A stretch of 64,000 nt of DNA from Falciphora oryzae (taxonomy: Eukaryota; Ascomycota; Sordariomycetes; Magnaporthales; Magnaporthaceae): positions 273,594-337,593 of the forward strand of contig JNVV01000023.1 in NCBI GenBank assembly GCA_000733355.1, read 5' to 3'. This document shows, in pieces, positions 21,744 to 32,759 of the stretch. Made by a program: the position numbers and the translations under genes. The first letter of the stretch is position 1; the number at the start of each line of letters is the position of its first letter. A model generated the notes under the pieces. It made no database searches. It was not told where the DNA came from and saw only the letters and a program-made list of their open reading frames with translations.

Positions 21744-22335
21744 AAGGTATTATAATTACGCGGTGATATGCTGTGGCAGTTATCGAATGCAATGGAGCTC
21801 AAGGATGGCACACTGGCGCCGTGGGTGAGTCGGATTGGTTCAAGGCTCAAGGAGGAAACAGAATCGGCCTTTATTATGACGATACATGAGTGAGCCGGTA
21901 TTGTTCACTGTTTTATGCCCTTGGAACCAAGTGCATCGAAAAGGATCCGTTGGTGATCAATTCTTGTCGGCCTAGGTGGTGCCAAGACCTTCAACTTCAC
22001 GTCTGCGTTGGTGGTTGTACTTGGTCATGCTCGGTCGTACGCAACAGTTGCCAGGGTTGTCGTTGTCACAAAAAAGGATCAAGTGACTTGACTGGGTGAC
22101 ATGCGTGTAGCAGTAGATGTCTTCCTATTGCTTGATGTGCGAATCTAATTTCCCACGAAGGGTGGTTGCTTTTGGAATGCGGGGCATGGGCCAGCACGGA
22201 GACCGTGCCACCATGCAGATTTGTGCTGGCGGAGAGCAGACGGCCCGTCCAGGCCTCAATCAATTCATTATTCAACACCAAACCTTGCTTATCTCCTCCA
22301 TCAAAGTCCACACCCAACCCAATTAAAGACGTCGA
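21744..22335. other. intergenic, nothing recognised
   Basis: No motif-bearing ORF. It holds the upstream region of the 226-aa gene and the 3' end of the DHA2 transporter gene. Confidence 0.55.
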
Positions 22336-24228
22336 TCACTTTTTGCCCAACCGCCAGGGCCTGATGAAACTTGTCGACACTAGAGCAACCGCGGCAACGA
22401 CAATAAATACAACCCAGACCATGCGCATGCCCGTCGTCACTTGCGACCGCACGAGGCAGCGCAGCTCGGGCTTGAGCTCTGCCACCTCGTCGGCGTTGGC
22501 CACCACGTTGAGGCCTGCGAACAAGGCCGCCCTCGCCGGCCCCAGCGCCGCCTCCAGCTCCGTAGCCTCGGGTGCAACCCTCATCTCCGCCTCGAAGATG
22601 GCACCCGCCGACACGATACCAATCGCACCCGCCAGCTGACGCACGAACCCAAACGCCGCAGTCGCGGTCACCGTCTCCTCGACCGTGTCCACCCCCGCCT
22701 GCAGCGCCACCAGGCCAGACTGGAAGTTGAGCCCAACTCCTGTCGTCGCCAGCGCCTGGAACACGATGATGCGTGCTAGGGACAGCTCAGGGCCGAAGTC
22801 CACGTACATCCCGAATCCCAGCGTCATGAGCGTCGAGCCCACCCAGACTAGAGGCCCCAGAAACCCCGTTTTCGCCAGCCATATGCCCGCCGCGGGGCCT
22901 GCCAGAGACGCACACACGAAGCTGGGTAGCATGTACAGTCCGGCTGTCAGCGGGTGCGCACCGAGCGCGGCCTGGAAGTAGACGGACAGGTAGTACGGCC
23001 CGACCATCATGCAAGCGCTTTGGGTGAAGCACAGCGCCATACTCGCCGCGTTGGACGGGCGCCGCAGGATGACGCGCATGGGAATGATGGGGTCTTTGGC
23101 GTACCGCGTCTCGATAAACCCGAAGACGACCCAGCCGCACACCCCGAGGCCAAGCAGCGCCAGCACGGCCGCATCTGTCCATGGCCGCTCGCTGCCACCG
23201 AGGTCCAGCCCTACCAAGACCAATGTCGTGGATGGGATGATGGTCAGGATCCCCGCCCAGTCGAGCGAGCGGCGGCGCGGGGGCTCACCCACCTCGCTTT
23301 GTTGGCGCGCCCCTGGAAGCTTCAAGAAGAATACTAGGAGCACGATCACCAACGCCCCGAGAGGCAGGTTGAGGAAGAAGCACCAGCGCCACAGCGTTTC
23401 GCGCGCGAGAGCCCCGCCAAGGATAGGCCCCAGCGGCGATGCCAGGCCCCATACCATGGCGATGATGCCCAGATACGTGCTGCGACGGCTGAAAGGGAAC
23501 ATGGCGCTGACGATGACGTTGACAAGCGTGGCGATGCCGCCAGCGCCAAACCCCTGCAAGGCCCGACCCGCGAGCATTGCGGGCATGTTGGGCGCGGCAC
23601 CACACAGAGCCGAGCCGCCGAGGAAGGCCACGCTGGAGACCAGGATCATCGATTTGGCGCCCGCGTACAGCGCAAGTGCGCCCCAGACGGGCGCGACGGC
23701 CGCCCAGACCAGGGCATACGCGCCTCCGGCCCAGGCGTAGCCCTGCGTCGACTGCAGCTCGCGCGTGATTGTTGGCAGTATCGTGGTGATGATTGCCTAC
23801 GGATATGGCGTGGGCGTGAGCCGGGGATTTCTCAGCTGTTGCTTGCTCTCTAGTCGAGAGGAGATGGGCGGCAACATACCATGTCTAGGGCCACGAGAAA
23901 TATGTCTACCTTTTGGTCGAGGTCAGTACCTGCCAACATCGTCCCCATCGGCGCCGGGCCGCGCAGCACTCACCCCAAGAGCTGTCATGATCAGTGTTAT
24001 CTGCGACCTCGAAAAAGACGGATAGCCTTCCTCCGGTTCCGCAGGCGGTCCTGAAGTATCGGACTTCGTCTTGCTCTCCTCACTTTGGCTCGAGGCCTTC
24101 TCGATCTTCTTCCATCCTCCAGTTTCAGAAGTGTCTACTGTTATCGGTGGTGGCTTCGATTTCCTGGTCTGCCCCAGGGGCTCCGGTTTTCTTTTTCCCA
24201 TGGCTCCTTGGGGCGATGGTGTGTCCAT
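22336..24228 (-). CDS. MFS drug:H+ antiporter, DHA2 family (14 TM)
   Basis: Three exons (24228-23974, 23909-23880, 23796-22336) give 581 aa. A hydrophilic Lys/Ser/Glu-rich N-terminus of about 65 residues precedes the membrane part. The 30-nt middle exon supplies VDIFLVALDM, which joins AIITTILPTI to rebuild the DHA2 signature of helix 1. Helix 2-3 loop GALALYAGAK is a variant motif A. WGLASPLGPILGGAL (helix 5, motif C-like) and WRWCFFLNLPLG follow. About 14 hydrophobic segments are visible. These plasma-membrane pumps export toxins, azoles or secondary metabolites. The neighbouring SDR and P450 genes suggest it could export a product made by them. Confidence 0.9.
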
Positions 24229-24503
24229 CAAGTGATGTTGTCCCTCCGGGCCAGTCGTTGTGGCAGATACTGTCTCAATGTCTTCATCACGACAAGGGCG
24301 GCACGATGCTTTCCGCGTCTGCCAACCGCTGGTGTTTTCAATGACGGAAGCCGGCCAGCAAGACGGCCGTTATGGATTGTTGACTTGTTCAGGGCTGAAT
24401 ACCCCCCTTATCTCCAGCCGGCAGTCCATCGAGAGACTCGTGCAGCGAGCGGACTTTAGGTTTGCCCTTGCAGGCGACCTGCATAAGAATGTCGCCTCCG
24501 AAC

Positions 24504-25718
24504 CTACAGATTGACACACAGATTCCGCCTTAGCGACTCGCGCAGCGGCACCCAGCCACTTCGTCCCATTTGCCGGAGGATCTCCTCTGCGCGCGCGTTG
24601 GGGACCCTACTCAAGTCCCGCAGCCCGTCGTCCACGAAGCCCGGCAGAAGCACCTCCTCCCCCTCCCTCATCCCGGCCGACCCCTCTTCGGTATCGCGTG
24701 CCAAGCTCGGGCGCTCAGACTCGCAGATCTCCCGCAGCATCGGCAGCACCTCGGCCCAGCAGAACGGCCCCGCGAACGCAAACAGCCGCTCGCCACGGAC
24801 GCCGGGCATGGTCAGCGCCGCCACGTGCAGGCACGCCACGTCGCCCGCGTCGACGTAGTGCTGCGGTGGGCACGCGCGGAGGTAGTAGTCCTCGCCCCGC
24901 CACACTATGCGCCGGATCGCGCCGGCCGTCGACCCTCGCCCGCCTGCCTGGACGCCGGGGATCATGGCGCCGAACGTCGTATTGGGAAGCACGGTGTTCA
25001 GGATGAAGGGCGGCTGCCGCTCGCGCATGAACTCCCACGCCGCCTGCTCGGCTAGCGTCTTGCTTGCCGCGTAGACGACGTACGAGGGTGTCAGCCACGG
25101 CCTGGGGTTCTTCTGCGCCGAGCTCCCAGCCGAGTTGGCACCATTGGCCCCATTCCTGCTGCCTTCATAGTCCCGTATCTGGTCGATCGCCTCGTCGTCC
25201 CATGTCCACTCGCCGACGTCGAACGCCTCGCCAGGCCGTGGCAGATACGCCGCGACGGACGACGACGTGATGACGAACCTCCGGACCGTGGACTTCTCGG
25301 CGGCTGCGGCCTCGAGGATGCGTGTCGTTGCCGCCACGGCAGGCTTCACGACAGCTTCGGGGTCTGCCGACCAAGTCGTCGGGCTGGCGACGTGGACGAC
25401 GCCATCAACGCCGCGGACCGCGTCAGCTACGGCGGCCCGGTTATCGAAGTCTGGGAGCACCAGGCAAGTGAATTTGCCCTTGGACGCCGTCGGTACTTTC
25501 TGGATGCCATGAGACGTCGATCTAAACGTCGCTCGGGCGCGGGCTGCTTTGTCCTCGGTGCGCACTGTCCCACGGACGTGGTAGCCCCGCGCGAGGAGCT
25601 CGATGACGACATGGGCTCCGATGAAACCGTTGACGCCCGTCACCAGCACAGTCGATCCTGGATCAAGGGCGGACCGATCCGCGAGATTGGAGTCTGGTGC
25701 TGAGGACCGCTCTGGCAT
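24504..25718 (-). CDS. extended SDR (NAD-dependent epimerase/dehydratase type)
   Basis: A single-exon 404-aa protein from ATG 25718; upstream in-frame codons have no ATG. The Rossmann motif TGVNGFIG (residues 27-34) fits NADP(H) binding of extended SDRs, followed by a GTVRT segment after strand 2. The catalytic Tyr-Lys pair is in YAASK. It resembles dihydroflavonol/cinnamoyl-CoA-type reductases and ketoreductases of fungal metabolism, acting on a carbonyl substrate in the cytosol. A region near 180-205 (EGSRNGANGANSAG) is a low-complexity insertion. It lies between a transporter and P450 genes, which suggests a biosynthetic role. Confidence 0.87.
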   Translation of the reverse strand: MPERSSAPDSNLADRSALDPGSTVLVTGVNGFIGAHVVIELLARGYHVRGTVRTEDKAARARATFRSTSHGIQKVPTASKGKFTCLVLPDFDNRAAVADAVRGVDGVVHVASPTTWSADPEAVVKPAVAATTRILEAAAAEKSTVRRFVITSSSVAAYLPRPGEAFDVGEWTWDDEAIDQIRDYEGSRNGANGANSAGSSAQKNPRPWLTPSYVVYAASKTLAEQAAWEFMRERQPPFILNTVLPNTTFGAMIPGVQAGGRGSTAGAIRRIVWRGEDYYLRACPPQHYVDAGDVACLHVAALTMPGVRGERLFAFAGPFCWAEVLPMLREICESERPSLARDTEEGSAGMREGEEVLLPGFVDDGLRDLSRVPNARAEEILRQMGRSGWVPLRESLRRNLCVNL

Positions 25719-26312
25719 TTTTGTTGGGGCTTGTGTGACAATGGGAGAGGGCCAGACCTCTGTGTCTCGTCCGTACAGTACCACAGGGGAAACTCGGTCC
25801 TATGCATCCCGCTTCTCGTGTGGAAGTTCTGGGGACTGCGTCCTTCCTCGGCGCCTACTTGTCTACCCCTTGCGTTCCCTAAGGCACTGACCGGGGGGTC
25901 ACCTATGAGGTCTCGTTGCACTTGGTGTTCCTACCCCGGTTCGACTGTGTCCCTTGCGCAAGCCAGGCACCCATCAAACTTTGATGGCACTAACCGTTCC
26001 AGAACAGGTTTGTTCCGCAGACAGCCTTGATGGAAGATCGGCAAGGAAGCTGGAAGCAGGCTCTGTCATGTACTCGAAAGTATCTTACGACACGGCTCCG
26101 GTAAGCTTTCCCTGTAAGCTAGGGGAGCCTAGTAACCTATTCCTCCTTGACAAAAGCCGGAGAAGTGACTCGCGCGAGAAGTGAACTCCCCAGATCTCAA
26201 GAGATGCGTGTAAAACAACAGCAGTGATGAGGTTTGTCGTGTTACTTTTGAACAACAACGCTTTCCTTTTGGCATCTTGTGTCGCTCCCGAAGCCAATCG
26301 ATTCGTCCTATC
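25719..26312. other. divergent promoter region SDR / P450
   Basis: This 594-bp spacer separates divergently transcribed SDR and P450 genes and likely holds both promoters. No clear operator is visible. Confidence 0.55.
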
Positions 26313-28007
26313 ATGATCTGGATATTCAGCACGTTTTTCGAGCTGGCGGCTCTCGCCTGTCTGCTGCAGCTCGTGGTCTTCGTCGTCAATGTTGCCTACA
26401 ACCTCTACTTTCATCCACTCCGCAATTTCCCGGGCCCCCGCCTGTGGGCGGCCAGCGCGCTGCCGCGACACTACCACAGCATCTGCGGCACGTTTGACCA
26501 GCAGATGCGCGCCTTCCACGAGCGCTATGGCCCTGTGGTGCGCTACCAACCCGACAGTCTGTCGTTCGTCAAGTCCCAGGCCTTCCGCGACATCTACGGC
26601 AGCGGCGTCAACGCTGGTGGCCAGAACCCCAAGGACGCGCTATTCTACGTCCTACCCGAGTCGGTCGGCGACGGCATCGACATCTTCAGCGCAGTGGATG
26701 ACGCAGACCACGCGCGCATGCGCCGTGCCTTGGCCCACGCCTTCTCACACCGCGCTCTTGAGCAGCAGGAGCCGCTCGTGATCAGTTACGTCGACAAGCT
26801 GATCAACAAGCTCAAAGAAAGGGCGGCGCTTGGGAAGAGCGAATACCTCGCCCCCCCCACCGAGTCTTCCAAATCCTGCGCCGACGCCTGGCCTGGCGCT
26901 GTGGTGGACATCAGCCACTGGCTCAACTTCATCGCCTTCGATCTGATCAGCGACCTGACGTATGGCGCCTCCTTTGGCTGTCTCGAAAAGGAGGAATACC
27001 ATCCATCGGTCCGCTTCGTCTTTGACCGCTTCCGTTCCCGGCCGTGGCTCACCACCGCCTGCCAGTACCCCTGGCTCCTGCCAATCCTGATGGCCCTCGT
27101 CCCCGCCGAGGTCAAGCGCGGCCGCGCCGCAGTGAGCGCGGGCGCCAAGAAGCTGACGCTCGCGCGACTGGCCCGGGGGGCGGGTAGGAAGGACTTCATT
27201 ACGTACATCCTGCGCGGGGACGCCGAGGAGAAGACGCGGCTCAGCGAGTCGGAGCTGATGGCCAACTCGCGCACCATCATCATCGCCGGTAGCGAGAGCG
27301 CCGCGACGGCCGTGTCGGGCGTCTTCTACTGGATGCTGCGCACGCCGGGCGCCATGGAGAGGGCGGTCGCCGAGGTCAGGGGCGCGTTTGCAGCCGAGGA
27401 GGACGTCTGCGAAAAGACTGTCGTCCGCCGCCTGCCGTACCTGATGGCCTGTCTCGAGGAGGGCCTGCGGCTGTTCCCTGCTGGCCCGACGGCGCTGCCG
27501 AGGCGGCTCAAGATTGCCAGGGACATAGCCGGCTATAATGTTCCGGCTGGGGTGAGTACCTCGCGATATCTCGCCAGTCTTGCGCTGTCCTCCTTCCTGC
27601 GCTTCTCATCGCTAATCCACGAGGCCCAAGAGACCTCGGTGGCGTGCCATCACTCCGCAGCCTACGTCTCTGACCTCAACTTCCACCTCGCCAAGGAGTT
27701 CCACCCTGAGAGGTGGCTCGGCCCGCCCGAGGGGCAGGAGGCCGGCACCTGGCCGTTCCGCAACGACGATCGCTCGGCCTTCAACCCCTTTTCGCTGGGC
27801 CCGCGGAACTGCCTGGGCCGCAACCTGGGATACATGGAGGTGCGGCTCTTACTCGCGCGCCTGGTCTGGAACTTTGACATTGAGCTCCTGCCGGAGTGTC
27901 GGGACTGGCACCGGGGGATGAAGGCATATGTCATGTGGGACAAGCCACCGCTGCACGTGAGGTTGAAGTGCGTCGACCGCAGCAGGGATACCGGGACCAT
28001 GGCCTAG
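26313..28007 (+). CDS. cytochrome P450 monooxygenase
   Basis: Two exons (26313-27551, 27633-28007) give 537 aa. The 81-nt intron keeps the frame open, so an unspliced reading would add 27 residues; GTGAGT donor and the conserved AGTSVACHHSAAY junction support splicing. An N-terminal membrane anchor is followed by FHPLRNFPGPRLW. The I-helix is AGSESAAT, the K-helix ExxR is in EEGLR, then FHPERW, and heme loop FSLGPRNCLG with Cys473. It resembles fungal CYP families of secondary metabolism (CYP58/60/65-like order). It would hydroxylate or epoxidise a small molecule at the ER. Confidence 0.92.
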   Translation: MIWIFSTFFELAALACLLQLVVFVVNVAYNLYFHPLRNFPGPRLWAASALPRHYHSICGTFDQQMRAFHERYGPVVRYQPDSLSFVKSQAFRDIYGSGVNAGGQNPKDALFYVLPESVGDGIDIFSAVDDADHARMRRALAHAFSHRALEQQEPLVISYVDKLINKLKERAALGKSEYLAPPTESSKSCADAWPGAVVDISHWLNFIAFDLISDLTYGASFGCLEKEEYHPSVRFVFDRFRSRPWLTTACQYPWLLPILMALVPAEVKRGRAAVSAGAKKLTLARLARGAGRKDFITYILRGDAEEKTRLSESELMANSRTIIIAGSESAATAVSGVFYWMLRTPGAMERAVAEVRGAFAAEEDVCEKTVVRRLPYLMACLEEGLRLFPAGPTALPRRLKIARDIAGYNVPAGVSTSRYLASLALSSFLRFSSLIHEAQETSVACHHSAAYVSDLNFHLAKEFHPERWLGPPEGQEAGTWPFRNDDRSAFNPFSLGPRNCLGRNLGYMEVRLLLARLVWNFDIELLPECRDWHRGMKAYVMWDKPPLHVRLKCVDRSRDTGTMA

Positions 28008-28796
28008 GACCAACGAGTATTGCTGAGCATGCAAGGTCCCCAAGGGTCGACTGCGGGAAAATTCAAGGGGCTGTGCAATCCAGCCGGCTGCGGAGTAGGT
28101 TGGCCGACGGCGTGGGAGTTTGCCCTGGTTGAACTTTTGCAGCATTCTGCAACTGGTCTCAAGCTTTATGATCGCAGCTAGGGGCAAGACTGAACTCAAT
28201 TCTACAAATCCGCAATGTCGTTCCGAGTCAGGTCGATCAAAGTTTAACGCGAGTCTCGACAGTACAGGACAAGATATCCATGACGCCCCCCTGACCAGCA
28301 ACACCGACAAGACGGACGAGATAGGCGCCGGTTATCATAGTGGAATAGGTGCCAAAACAAGCTTCCTCTCCACACCCACGGAAAGCTTCGCGGCAGTCGA
28401 AAGCTTGTAGCAATGCCTCTGGCTTCGGCATCGTCTCCAAGATCAGCCATGGCACAACCCATCAACCCATCGTTCCCCCGTTTTGGGATTTCTCCAAGGG
28501 TGCTCCCAGCGACCAGAACGGCCGGACATGTCCTCTAGTCGGAAATACCCTCAGGGTCTCCTATTTTCTGGGTGCTTGAAGTCCGGGGACGCATCTGCCG
28601 TCGGGTCCCGTTACCACCAAGAACATTTAAGAACGATCCCAAGGACATCCAGGCTGCCCACCATCAAGCTCCAAGGCCACGATTATTTTTTGAGGCCCAC
28701 CGTACGTACCCTCAATCTTCTAGTTGTCCCATCTCATCACCCGATGAACCCATCTGGCCTCGACTCGGTATCGGACTAAGCATACCGGCCAACATC
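28008..28796. other. intergenic between two P450 genes
   Basis: No gene is supported. It holds the promoter of the second P450; in-frame codons upstream of 28797 are open but lack the hydrophobic anchor context. Confidence 0.55.
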
Positions 28797-30561
28797 ATGC
28801 ACCCCACCGTGCTTCTCCTTGCCTTGCTCCCCTTTGCCATCTTGCTGGTCGGGAAGATATGCAAAGTGGTCCACAAGGCCTTCTTCACAAGCCTCGCCGA
28901 CGTCCCCGGCCCCTTCCTGTCCAGGTTCTCGGTCCTGCCGCTCCTGCTCCGCGGCATCCGCGGCACGGCGTACAGGTGGACGGTCGCGTGCCACGCCTCC
29001 TACGGCCGGATCGTGCGCACGGGCCCATTCGAGGTCAGCATGACCAACGTCGACGCCGTGCGCGCGGTCCTTGTGTCGGACGACCTGCCCAAGGCGTCCC
29101 TGTACGAGGCCATCCGCGTCAACCGGCACGCGCCCACGCTGCTCACGTCCGTGTCCAAGCAGGAGCGCGCGCGCATCGGGGCCGCGACGCTGCACACGCT
29201 GGCGGGTAGGGGCATGCCCGCCTTGACGGACGTGTTCACGCGGATGGTTGGGGACCTGTGGGGGGTGATGGATGGCATGATCGCACGCAAAGCCGGTGGT
29301 TGTGAACAGGTGAACCTGTACGGCCAGCTGACGAATCTTGCGCTGGTTAGTACTACATGGATCCGAGACACAATTTTAGGAGTATTTCCCGGTAGTGACT
29401 ACAAACAGGCTGACACACTATGGGTGACAGGATATTATCGGCCAAGTAGTATGGGCTCGTCCCTTTGGGTTCCTGGGCAGAGACGAGTCCATCAAGTCCC
29501 TCACGGCAATGGAGGCAAAGGATGTGATCCCGTACAAGAGTTTAGACCCGGAGCTCATGTCCAAAGGCGCGGTGCTCTCGCCGCTGTGGCCCAGAGTACC
29601 GGCCATTGTGCACGGGCACACCCCCTTCCGGGGCGTCGCCACCTTCCTGTCGTGGTTCGACCTCACGCCGCGCTCGACCAAGCAGACCGTCGAGGTCGTC
29701 ACCCGCGCCACTGCCGAGCTGGTGTGCAGACCTAGCGTCCCCACCACAACTGCCTCTGCCGAAAAGGCGACCACTCCCGTCTCTTCTTCCCGTGCTCCCC
29801 AGCCCCTCCGCGGGATTCTGGGCGACATCCTCAGCAACCACGGTGGGTCCAAGGGCTCAGCCGGTCCTGGGGATGCCACCCTCTCGCTGGCCGAGGCCGT
29901 CAACCACGGCGGCGAACTCATCGTCGGCGGCACCGACTCTGTCACCGGCGTCGTCACCTTTGCCGTGCACATGCTGCTGCGGAACCCGGACGCCATGGCC
30001 CGCCTGCGCGCCGCCCTCGAGCCCCTGCGCGCCGAGCCCTCGCACGCCGAGCTCCAGCGCTGCGCGTACCTGACAGCCTGCCTCAAGGAGGCGGTCCGCA
30101 TGCACACGCCCGTCAACTTTAGCATCCGCCGCGTGCCCGCGGATATGCCGCACTACGAGCTGATGGGACACAAGCTGCCGCCGCGGACCATGGTGCGCGT
30201 GCCGTTCCGCGCCATCCACTATGACCCTGTCTACTGGCCGCAGCCGGACCGGTTCTGGCCCGAGCGCTGGCTACCGGGCGGGGACGGGGTGGCGCCGCCA
30301 GCGAACGAAAAGGCGTTTTTCGGGTTTAGTCTGGGTAGCAGGGTGTGCATCGGCAAGTCGTACGGCTGGGCGCTGATGCGCCTGATGCTGGGCGGGCTGG
30401 TGGCGCGCTATGAGCTTGGGTTCGTGCCGGGCCAGACGCTGGACTGGAGGAGCGTGTTTGTGTCGAACCTCGAGGGGGGTAGGTATCTGGTTGAGATGAA
30501 GGAACGGATCCGGGAGAGGCTTGAGGATGGGGATTCAGGGGGCGGTGAAGTAAGAGGGTAG
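28797..30561 (+). CDS. cytochrome P450 monooxygenase (second)
   Basis: Two exons (28797-29345, 29431-30561) give 559 aa. The start MHPTVLLLALLPFAILLVG provides the ER anchor, then LADVPGPFLSRFS. The I-helix reads GGELIVGGTDSVT, with the acidic-Thr pair replaced by GTDS. ExxR is KEAVR, followed by FWPERW and heme loop FSLGSRVCIG with Cys489. The intron (85 nt) has a CTGAC branch site and restores DIIGQVVWARPFGFLG. A 40-residue Ser/Thr/Pro/Ala-rich insertion (about 285-310) is unusual. It differs clearly from the P450 upstream, so the two are not a recent duplication. Confidence 0.9.
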
Positions 30562-31217
30562 GAGACGAGACCAGCAAGTCCTAGGGTCGTCACTTGCATG
30601 ACACAGTCTGGCAGAGACCTACGCCTTTCGAGTAAACAGTCTTTTCTGGTTTTTTTCTTCCAGCTATTTCTTCTGCGTCTTTGCTCCATCTCGTCCAATA
30701 TATCCACTATGACCTAGATCAAGCTGTTGCACTTCATTGTCTTACACATCTTAAGGAATCGGCCAAGGTGATACTATCCGGGGGTTGTTGATAGAGACAT
30801 TTAACACGTCGCGCCAACTCCGACTATTTGCCCAAGTAGCGCAGTTCGGCTGAGCATTGAAACTACGCCCTTCCCATTCACTCAATGTCGGCCTACAAGT
30901 CCAAGTCTACTACCATCCGGAACAGCAGAATAAAGAGCTGGAAGTATCACAAGGTGTGACTGGTTCACAAAAGGGGCCACAGAGTGTTACGAGTGCGCGT
31001 TCACACAAAGTCGGAGATGCTATTGCGGTATAAAATGTGTTTCGAGTTTGCAATCGAGTCTGAAATACAACCCTCTTCGTACATTTCCAGCACACTTCTT
31101 ACACGTCATCGGCAATCTCCGAGTCATTATCTAGGATCAAGGGGACCGGCACTCGTACGTCTAGCTTCATAAGTGTGGAAAGGGAGGTAACTCTGCACAA
31201 AGTGTCAGCTTACTACA
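30562..31217. other. intergenic, nothing recognised
   Basis: No motif-bearing ORF. It contains the upstream region of the 513-aa repeat protein gene. Confidence 0.55.
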
Positions 31218-32759
31218 ATGGCAAGCCAGCAGGACACAGAAATGGGTGGCCAAGGGCAAGAGGGAGGATATGATGATAGCCTCTATGATGATGATGATGA
31301 TACCCATGATGATGATACACCAGCAACCAGCCAACAAGCCCCAGCCATGTCCGGCCAGCAGAGTACTACGATAACCACCTACGGGAATCCAGCAGCGGCA
31401 GGCTGGCGAACTCCAGCGGTTGCTAGTTACCAAACCCCGGCAACGACCAATACAGCCAACATAGCCTGGGCCAGCTATCAAACCCCGGCAACGACAAGCT
31501 ACAGTCATAATACATCTTCAGTAGGCTACCAGACTACGGCGGCAAGCCACGGTGGCAATGTGGCAACAAGCGACTACCAAACCCCAGTGACAGGATCTTA
31601 CAGCAATACAGCATCAGCCACGTATCAAACTCCAGCAACCAGCCACGCCAGAAACACAACATCGGCAGCGTACCAAGCCCCAGCAACAACTAGCTACGGG
31701 GGCTCTGGAATGGTCAACTACGGGAACACGGAGATGGAGTACGAAAACACCGCAGCAACGTCTGGCCACAGCAACACCTCAATGGTCAGTTACCAGAGCC
31801 CAGCAACAACGGCCTACGGCAATACAGCAATGACCGGCACAGAATATGTGGAAAGTGCAAGCGCAGAGCAGGTGCCCATGGAGACACAGCAGAACACAGG
31901 AACCATGACCCGATGGGCTTCGTCAACAAACACGGTGATACATGCGCCAGAGAGGCCGAGCTCACCGGCAGAGTCGGAGGCTACGGTGATCTACTCGCCA
32001 TCCGGGAGCCAACAGGCCCCTGAAACATCCAATCAAGGGATGTCAGAGAGGGCTCGTGGCAAACTTCCAGAAACGTCCAGCCAAGAGGTATCCGAGAGGG
32101 CCCGCGGCAAAGTTCCGGACCACATTCCTATCCCAGAGTCAAGCAGCGATCTTGTGCAAATCCCGTCACTGCCCGCTGCACACTATGAGCCGGTCCGCAT
32201 GCAGCAGGCCATGTCGAGAGCCCTCCTGGCACGGAAGGACAAGCAAGGTTTGACGGCGGTCTATCCAGACCGACTGCGTCCCGACAGGTATTTGCGCACG
32301 CACACGAGGTTCACAACTTCGATCAAGCTCCTGACCCCTGGCACCACCAAGATTGTCGAGCTGCTGGACTACGAGATCCAGGTGGGCGGCGGGCTGATCA
32401 TCAACCTCATCTGGGGCGACAAGACGGCCCCCATGGCGCCCGTGGAGCTCGTCAGGGCCGAGTACGAGTACACGTCCCAGCTGAGCATTGACACCATCTC
32501 CCACATCACCTACATGGACGTGATTTACACCGAGGTCAAGGCCATGGTCTTGGCGGCCATGATCGCAACCGCAAAGCCCCCCGACGGCCGGCACGTCTTC
32601 ACGCCGGACGAGGAGGGCTGGGATGAGATCAAGCGTGGGAACAGTTTGATGGCGCTTGCGGAGCAGGTGGTGGGCAGGCCTGCCCGGAGCATTGAGGTCG
32701 AGGGGCTGTATCTGAACACCCCCTACATGAAGGTCGATGACATGACGGTGTGGTTCTAG
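31218..32759 (+). CDS. unknown protein, family A paralog with repeat-rich N-terminus
   Basis: A single-exon 513-aa protein. Residues 15-35 are Asp-rich (YDDDDDTHDDD). Residues 60-230 hold about ten degenerate repeats of roughly 15-20 residues built on YQTPATTSY and GN-rich linkers. Two SERARGK motifs follow near 275-300. The C-terminal 160 residues form a folded module homologous to the 21063-21743 protein, with LIWGDKTAP, ELVRAEYEY and RSIEVEG. No signal peptide or known domain is found. The layout, a disordered repeat arm on a small conserved module, suggests a scaffold or binding protein, which is inference. Confidence 0.75.
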   Translation: MASQQDTEMGGQGQEGGYDDSLYDDDDDTHDDDTPATSQQAPAMSGQQSTTITTYGNPAAAGWRTPAVASYQTPATTNTANIAWASYQTPATTSYSHNTSSVGYQTTAASHGGNVATSDYQTPVTGSYSNTASATYQTPATSHARNTTSAAYQAPATTSYGGSGMVNYGNTEMEYENTAATSGHSNTSMVSYQSPATTAYGNTAMTGTEYVESASAEQVPMETQQNTGTMTRWASSTNTVIHAPERPSSPAESEATVIYSPSGSQQAPETSNQGMSERARGKLPETSSQEVSERARGKVPDHIPIPESSSDLVQIPSLPAAHYEPVRMQQAMSRALLARKDKQGLTAVYPDRLRPDRYLRTHTRFTTSIKLLTPGTTKIVELLDYEIQVGGGLIINLIWGDKTAPMAPVELVRAEYEYTSQLSIDTISHITYMDVIYTEVKAMVLAAMIATAKPPDGRHVFTPDEEGWDEIKRGNSLMALAEQVVGRPARSIEVEGLYLNTPYMKVDDMTVWF

